A program made the position numbers and the translations under genes. This document shows positions 51,627 to 55,201 of a stretch of 55,201 nt of DNA, one piece after another (within the stretch, counting starts at the first letter, position 1; every line of letters begins with the position of its first letter). The notes beneath the pieces were generated by a model that saw nothing but the letters and a program-made list of their open reading frames with translations, did not search any database and had not been told where the DNA came from. The stretch is taken from NCBI GenBank assembly GCA_026418695.1, contig JAOAAU010000062.1, forward strand, positions 1 to 55,201. Direction: 5' to 3'. This stretch comes from Clostridia bacterium. Lineage in GTDB: Bacteria; Bacillota; Clostridia; Acetivibrionales; JAFADI01.

Positions 51627-52690
51627 AACTGCCAATAATCAAAGGAATTAAAAAAGAAACAGCCGTATCTTTACTTGCTGTTGTTTTTGGTTTGGTGGCT
51701 GGTGCACTATTTATGCTTATGACAGGGAATAACCCTTTTGCTGGATATGCTTTTCTCTTCCAGGGCGGACTCATGAGCATAGAACGTATCGGGAATACCC
51801 TGGCAACCTCAACTCCCCTGATTCTTACAGGGCTTTCCATTGCATTTGCATTCAAAACGGGAATGTTTAATGTTGGAGCTGCCGGACAAATGCTGTTTGG
51901 AGGTTTTTGTGCCACTGCAGTAGGACTTACATTGAATTTACCGAAACCGCTTCTATTAACGCTGATGCTGATCGCAGCCATTCTCGGTGGTGCTTTATGG
52001 GCGTGGGTTCCCGGATTTCTCAAAGCCAGATTTAATGTTCATGAAGTTGTTTCAACCATCATGATGAATTGGATCAGCTATTGGGTGGTTTACTATACGG
52101 TGCCTGCTTACTTCAAAGGCGAATTCCTTGAAACCGAATCCCGAAAAATTTCTGATCATGCATCTTTGAAAGTCGCATGGCTATCGGACCTTTTCGGAGG
52201 TTCCTATATCAACCTTGGAATACTTCTGGCAGTGATTGCGGTGATTGTCATTTCCTTTATCCTCGATAAAACTGTCATGGGATATGAACTGAAATCCGTG
52301 GGCTTTAACCGGTTTGCTGCCGAATATGCGGGAGTAAGTGTAAATCGCAGTATTATACTATCCATGATGATCTCAGGCGCACTTGCCGGGCTTGGAGGTG
52401 CTGCACTATATGTGGGGAATGCATCCAATATCCAGATTGGTATATTGCCTTCTCAAGGAATGGACGGTATAGCCGTATCCTTGCTTGGAGCCAATTCACC
52501 TCTTGGAGTTTTGGGAGCAGCAATATTTTTCGGACTTTTGTATTCCGGAAAGGGCTTTATGAATGCCATGACCAATATTCCTCCGGAGATCGCGGATACC
52601 ATCATTGCAACCATAATCTATTTTGCTGCAACCAGCGTAATGATCGAGAAGTTCATTGATAGGATAATTCGTAGAAAGAGGGGTGAATAA
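51623..52690 (+). CDS. Nucleoside ABC transporter permease 1
   Basis: A 355-residue BPD_transp_2-family permease (YufP/NupP-like) with about eight to ten transmembrane helices. The family block GLSIAFAFKTGMFNVGAAGQMLFGG and the EAA-like loop GYELKSVGFNRFAAEYAGVSV are visible in parts. Starts at TTG 51623, overlapping the ATPase stop by 4 bases, with GGGGGAGAG upstream, which implies translational coupling. Confidence 0.95.
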   Translation: MKLPIIKGIKKETAVSLLAVVFGLVAGALFMLMTGNNPFAGYAFLFQGGLMSIERIGNTLATSTPLILTGLSIAFAFKTGMFNVGAAGQMLFGGFCATAVGLTLNLPKPLLLTLMLIAAILGGALWAWVPGFLKARFNVHEVVSTIMMNWISYWVVYYTVPAYFKGEFLETESRKISDHASLKVAWLSDLFGGSYINLGILLAVIAVIVISFILDKTVMGYELKSVGFNRFAAEYAGVSVNRSIILSMMISGALAGLGGAALYVGNASNIQIGILPSQGMDGIAVSLLGANSPLGVLGAAIFFGLLYSGKGFMNAMTNIPPEIADTIIATIIYFAATSVMIEKFIDRIIRRKRGE

Positions 52691-52694
52691 CGGT

Positions 52695-53642
52695 ATGTGG
52701 AATATAATTGTACAAATCTTTCCTTATGCTATTGCATTCACCATTCCGCTGCTCATTACCGCATTAGGCGGGCTGTATTCAGAACGCAGCGGAGTTGTAA
52801 ATATAGGATTGGACGGATTGATGATTGTTGGAGCCTTCACCGGTGCATTGACAATATTCAAATTACAGCCAATTCTGCCCGATGCAGCGATATGGATCGG
52901 TCTTCTTGCGGCAATGATCGCGGGAATTTTGTTTTCTCTGCTGCATGCGTTTGCAAGCATTAATCTGAATGCGAATCAGGTAATCAGTGGTACAGCAATC
53001 AACATGATTGCCGGAGCTCTCACTGTCTTTCTCGCAAGAAATATTACAGGAAGCGGCAATATCAGAATTATCAGCGGATTTGGAAGAAATGATATTCCTG
53101 TTCTCTCTTCCATTCCGGTAATCGGTAAACTATTCTTTACTCAGACGTATGCAAGTACCTGGTTAGTACTGCTGATTCTGCTCATCAGTACGTTTGTACT
53201 CTATAAAACAGCTTTCGGTTTGAGGCTGAGGGCTTGTGGTGAACATCCTCATGCGGCTGACTCGGCGGGAGTAAACGTTTATAAGGTGCGGTATATTGCA
53301 GTAATGATATCAGGTGCTTTTTCCGGTCTTGGCGGTGCTGTAATGCTGGTCACTTTTTCCGGCGAATTTACAGGGAATGTAGCTGGGCTTGGCTTCCTGG
53401 CGCTTGCTGCACTCATCTTCGGCCAGTGGAAGCCATTGGGAATCCTTGGAGCGACTTTCTTCTTCGGATTTGCAAGTACCATCGCCAATGTATCGCAAGT
53501 TGTTCCTGTACTGGCCGCTATTCCGGGTCTGATCCTGAAAGTGTTCCCCTATATTGTTACATTAATTGCACTGGTTATATTCTCAAAATCTTCTCAGGCG
53601 CCTAGAGCAGCAGGAGAACCTTTTGATCACGGAAAACGATAA
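52695..53642 (+). CDS. Nucleoside ABC transporter permease 2
   Basis: A 315-residue partner permease (YufQ/NupQ-like). Family block TALGGLYSERSGVVNIGLDGLMIVGAFTGA and the loop LRLRACGEHPHAADSAGVNVYKVR are present in parts. ATG 52695 is chosen with AGAGGGGTGA upstream; a GTG at 52683 lies inside that site. Forms a heterodimeric channel with permease 1. Last gene of the operon, followed by a terminator. Confidence 0.95.
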   Translation: MWNIIVQIFPYAIAFTIPLLITALGGLYSERSGVVNIGLDGLMIVGAFTGALTIFKLQPILPDAAIWIGLLAAMIAGILFSLLHAFASINLNANQVISGTAINMIAGALTVFLARNITGSGNIRIISGFGRNDIPVLSSIPVIGKLFFTQTYASTWLVLLILLISTFVLYKTAFGLRLRACGEHPHAADSAGVNVYKVRYIAVMISGAFSGLGGAVMLVTFSGEFTGNVAGLGFLALAALIFGQWKPLGILGATFFFGFASTIANVSQVVPVLAAIPGLILKVFPYIVTLIALVIFSKSSQAPRAAGEPFDHGKR

Positions 53643-53666
53643 GTTTTCATTTGCAGAATATCCAGG

Positions 53667-53708
53667 CTGTATAGAAGGTAAACCTTCTATACAGCTTTTC
53701 TTTTTTAT
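53667..53708 (+). terminator. Terminator of the nucleoside ABC operon
   Basis: GCTGTATAGAAGG and CCTTCTATACAGC form a perfect 13-bp stem with loop TAAA, then TTTTCTTTTTT. Confidence 0.95.
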
Positions 53709-54033
53709 CGCTGCGAAGATTACCTAAATGCTCATAACAATATGTTGTACCCGGTACAGTTTGTTATGAATTTAGAATTAATAAAAGCATGTGCCTATAA
53801 AGTTCATTCGTTGTATTAACTCCTTAAGTTTGCTTTTGTGTATTGGAGATAGATTAAATTATATAGGTTCTGAATATTATGAAGTCGGATTGTCGAAAAT
53901 GGTAAGAAGGGAAAAGGGTGGTATATGTTCCTTCTATCGAGTATAGAATATATTAAGCTGTTGCCGTGAGCATCAGCAAATATCGGACACTATTAAATTG
54001 GTTTGGTAAAACCTTACGGGTGGAATGAACAGC
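53709..54033 (+). other. Intergenic region with a large dyad
   Basis: About 325 bases without a gene. CATAACAA (53733-53740) faces TTGTTATG (53761-53768), and inside TGTACC faces GGTACA with one central base; see findings. No other element seen. Confidence 0.5.
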
Positions 54034-54801
54034 ATGAAATTTATTATGAAAAAACCTTTTGAAGATAATAAAGAGAAACATATAAAATCCCACAGGATAT
54101 TGCTGCAGGTACTGTTTCTTATGGTACTTGTTGCTGCATTTATGCTGGTTCGCAGCTACGAGAATCCCAGAATTCAGACTATGGGAGGACAGACTGCAAG
54201 CCAGGGAGGAGACCCCCTGGAGAGAATAAAAAGTCTGGAGCCGGATACACCATTGGATATTAAAGATCCACCTTTTCTTAATCCGCCGATGCCTTCAGAG
54301 GTCAAGCCGATGCTTGAGGTAATGGAAAAGGGCCGGGAAATCGCTTGGGAGTCTGTTTATTCAAACTCTGAATGGAAAAGACCTGCCTACAGATCCTACT
54401 GGCATAGTACGGTTTCAGCAGGAAGATGGAGCTATGTTCCCACCAGAATCCATTTTGGAATGCATCGGCTGTTTACTACCTATCCGACAGCATCCGTTTA
54501 TTATGACTTTATTCATGATCTGGGTATTGCTGAAGAGAGTAAGGATATCCAATATGATATGAAAAGTCCCTTCGAAAAGATTGAGACTGTAGTAATGCAG
54601 GCTGAGGTAAAAAAGGTCCTCACTATGGGAAATCAGGTTGTGGTGATAGGTAAACCCCAACGTAATGGCCTGCAGGTTTTGACAATCCCTGTGGAAAGTA
54701 TAAAGCCGACAAAGCCTGAAGATCATATCCTTTTTCAACTGGCTACGCCGGAAGGGGATGAGATTGACTACAACTTGATCAGTTATGCCCGGTGGAAGTA
54801 G
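54034..54801 (+). CDS. Single-pass membrane protein, unknown
   Basis: A 255-residue protein with a basic N-terminus, one transmembrane helix (about 22-40, ILLQVLFLMVLVAAFMLV) and an outer region of about 210 residues with Pro-rich linkers (DPPFLNPPMPSEVKPM). The C-terminal part has beta-like strands (VVMQAEVKKVLTMGNQVVVIGKP). ATG 54034 is used because GGTGGA is 9 bases upstream; ATG 54025 abuts it. Family not recognised. Confidence 0.7.
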   Translation: MKFIMKKPFEDNKEKHIKSHRILLQVLFLMVLVAAFMLVRSYENPRIQTMGGQTASQGGDPLERIKSLEPDTPLDIKDPPFLNPPMPSEVKPMLEVMEKGREIAWESVYSNSEWKRPAYRSYWHSTVSAGRWSYVPTRIHFGMHRLFTTYPTASVYYDFIHDLGIAEESKDIQYDMKSPFEKIETVVMQAEVKKVLTMGNQVVVIGKPQRNGLQVLTIPVESIKPTKPEDHILFQLATPEGDEIDYNLISYARWK

Positions 54802-54875
54802 CTTCACTTTGAGCAAACCTCTTGAATTAAAAGGGAGTTAGGAGTATAATTTTTTTGCAGGACAAATGAATGAAT

Positions 54876-54951
54876 GCCAACTTGGCTCAGTCGGTAGAGC
54901 AGCGCATTCGTAACGCGCAGGTCGCGGGTTCGATTCCCGCAGTTGGCTCCA
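54876..54951 (+). tRNA. tRNA-Thr(CGT)
   Basis: A 76-nt cloverleaf: acceptor GCCAACT/AGTTGGC, D stem GCTC/GAGC, anticodon loop TTCGTAA (anticodon CGT, reads ACG), T arm GCGGG-TTCGATT-CCCGC, discriminator T and encoded CCA. The anticodon stem GCGCA/CGCGC has a single A31-C39 mismatch next to the loop. A terminator follows directly. Confidence 0.97.
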
Positions 54952-54957
54952 AAAAAT

Positions 54958-54986
54958 GAAAGCCCTATCAATGGGCTTCTTTTTTT
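54958..54986 (+). terminator. Terminator of tRNA-Thr
   Basis: AAGCCC pairs with GGGCTT around TATCAAT, followed by CTTTTTTT. Confidence 0.85.
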
Positions 54987-55182
54987 ATAATGCATAGGAA
55001 AGTCTAATTTTACCTTGATTTTCACTTTCCATCAAATGCATCTCATAAAAAGTTATCGACAGTTTTCTTCAAAGAAATACCCTACATATGATCAATGAGC
55101 TTCTTTTTTTATCACAAAAAGCAATAAGCCTGTACTTGCCAAATTAATGAATAATAACCACCATACATTATATAAACTATAG

Positions 55183-55201
55183 CTGTCTCTTATACACATC
55201 T
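55183..55201. other. Tn5 mosaic end (Nextera adapter) at contig end
   Basis: CTGTCTCTTATACACATCT is exactly the 19-bp transposase mosaic end left by tagmentation libraries. It ends at the last base of the window, so it is almost certainly untrimmed adapter, not genome. Confidence 0.97.

Noticed and set aside
54804..55025. Minus-strand ORF with CGNRTRDLRVTNALLYRLSQ-like product
   Set aside because: It is the antisense translation of the tRNA-Thr gene and its flanks, a well-known false protein.
1..55201. Prophage, CRISPR-Cas or defence island
   Set aside because: No integrase, capsid, cas, restriction or toxin-antitoxin genes were recognised anywhere in the window.

Overview
The window looks like one complete short-read contig from an anaerobic, spore-forming Gram-positive bacterium of the class Clostridia. 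The evidence is an alpha/beta-type small acid-soluble spore protein, the sporulation set prkA-yhbH-spoVR, a spore-type DUF342/FapA protein, a DacF-like carboxypeptidase, an SLH surface protein, strong GGAGG ribosome binding sites, frequent TTG/GTG starts, a PyrR attenuator and moderate-to-low GC. Genus cannot be fixed by eye. The left edge cuts through the first ten codons of a probable transposase, and the last 19 bases are the Tn5 mosaic end used in Nextera libraries, so both edges look like assembly ends.

Layout. 0-8 kb: a row of mostly single accessory genes on the + strand (TipA-like MerR regulator with its own 19-bp-spacer promoter, membrane proteins, alpha/beta hydrolase, acetyltransferase, VOC protein, secondary methionine aminopeptidase, nitrilase-family amidohydrolase, methyltransferase, terpene-cyclase-fold protein). 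8-14 kb: three regulator/transporter pairs (TetR-MFS, Lrp-LysE, MarR-MFS) with readable operators, plus a relic of a PQQ-type beta-propeller gene. 14-16 kb: a tRNA-like RNA gene with promoter and terminator but no anticodon stem, then a probable Mn2+ (yybP-ykoY) riboswitch controlling a CaCA-family cation antiporter. 16-21 kb: DUF421/DUF4363 pair, two RCK (TrkA-like) proteins convergent with a TrkH/KtrB potassium channel subunit that is preceded by a 24-codon small ORF, and a spore SASP gene. 21-26.8 kb: PyrR-attenuated uracil permease, a ferredoxin-like protein under a CRP/FNR-type site centred at -41.5, an MGDG-synthase-like glycosyltransferase and FapA.

27-35 kb: D,D-carboxypeptidase, B12-binding radical SAM protein, HATPase (anti-sigma-like), TrpB2-type PLP enzyme, a Met-Pro-Asn tetrapeptide-repeat protein and a polytopic protein with two Cna-B-like outer domains. 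35.6-40.3 kb: prkA-yhbH-spoVR operon. 40.5-54 kb: purine/pyrimidine nucleoside salvage (PNP, MTA/SAH deaminase, DeoC, and a complete BMP-type nucleoside ABC importer), interrupted by an SLH/secreted surface-protein operon of mosaic base composition and an HTH-methyltransferase fusion. The window closes with a single-pass membrane protein and tRNA-Thr(CGT).

How they fit together: import of nucleosides by the BMP ABC system feeds PNP (base plus ribose-1-phosphate) and DeoC (deoxyribose-5-phosphate cleavage), MtaD deaminates adenosine-type nucleosides, and the PyrR-controlled permease brings in uracil. The RCK/TrkH group handles K+, and the riboswitch-CaCA unit probably exports Mn2+. No phage, CRISPR or defence island was seen; the most unusual items are the tRNA-like gene, the -41.5 CRP/FNR ferredoxin promoter with a Cys-deficient ferredoxin, the trkH leader ORF and the mosaic surface operon.
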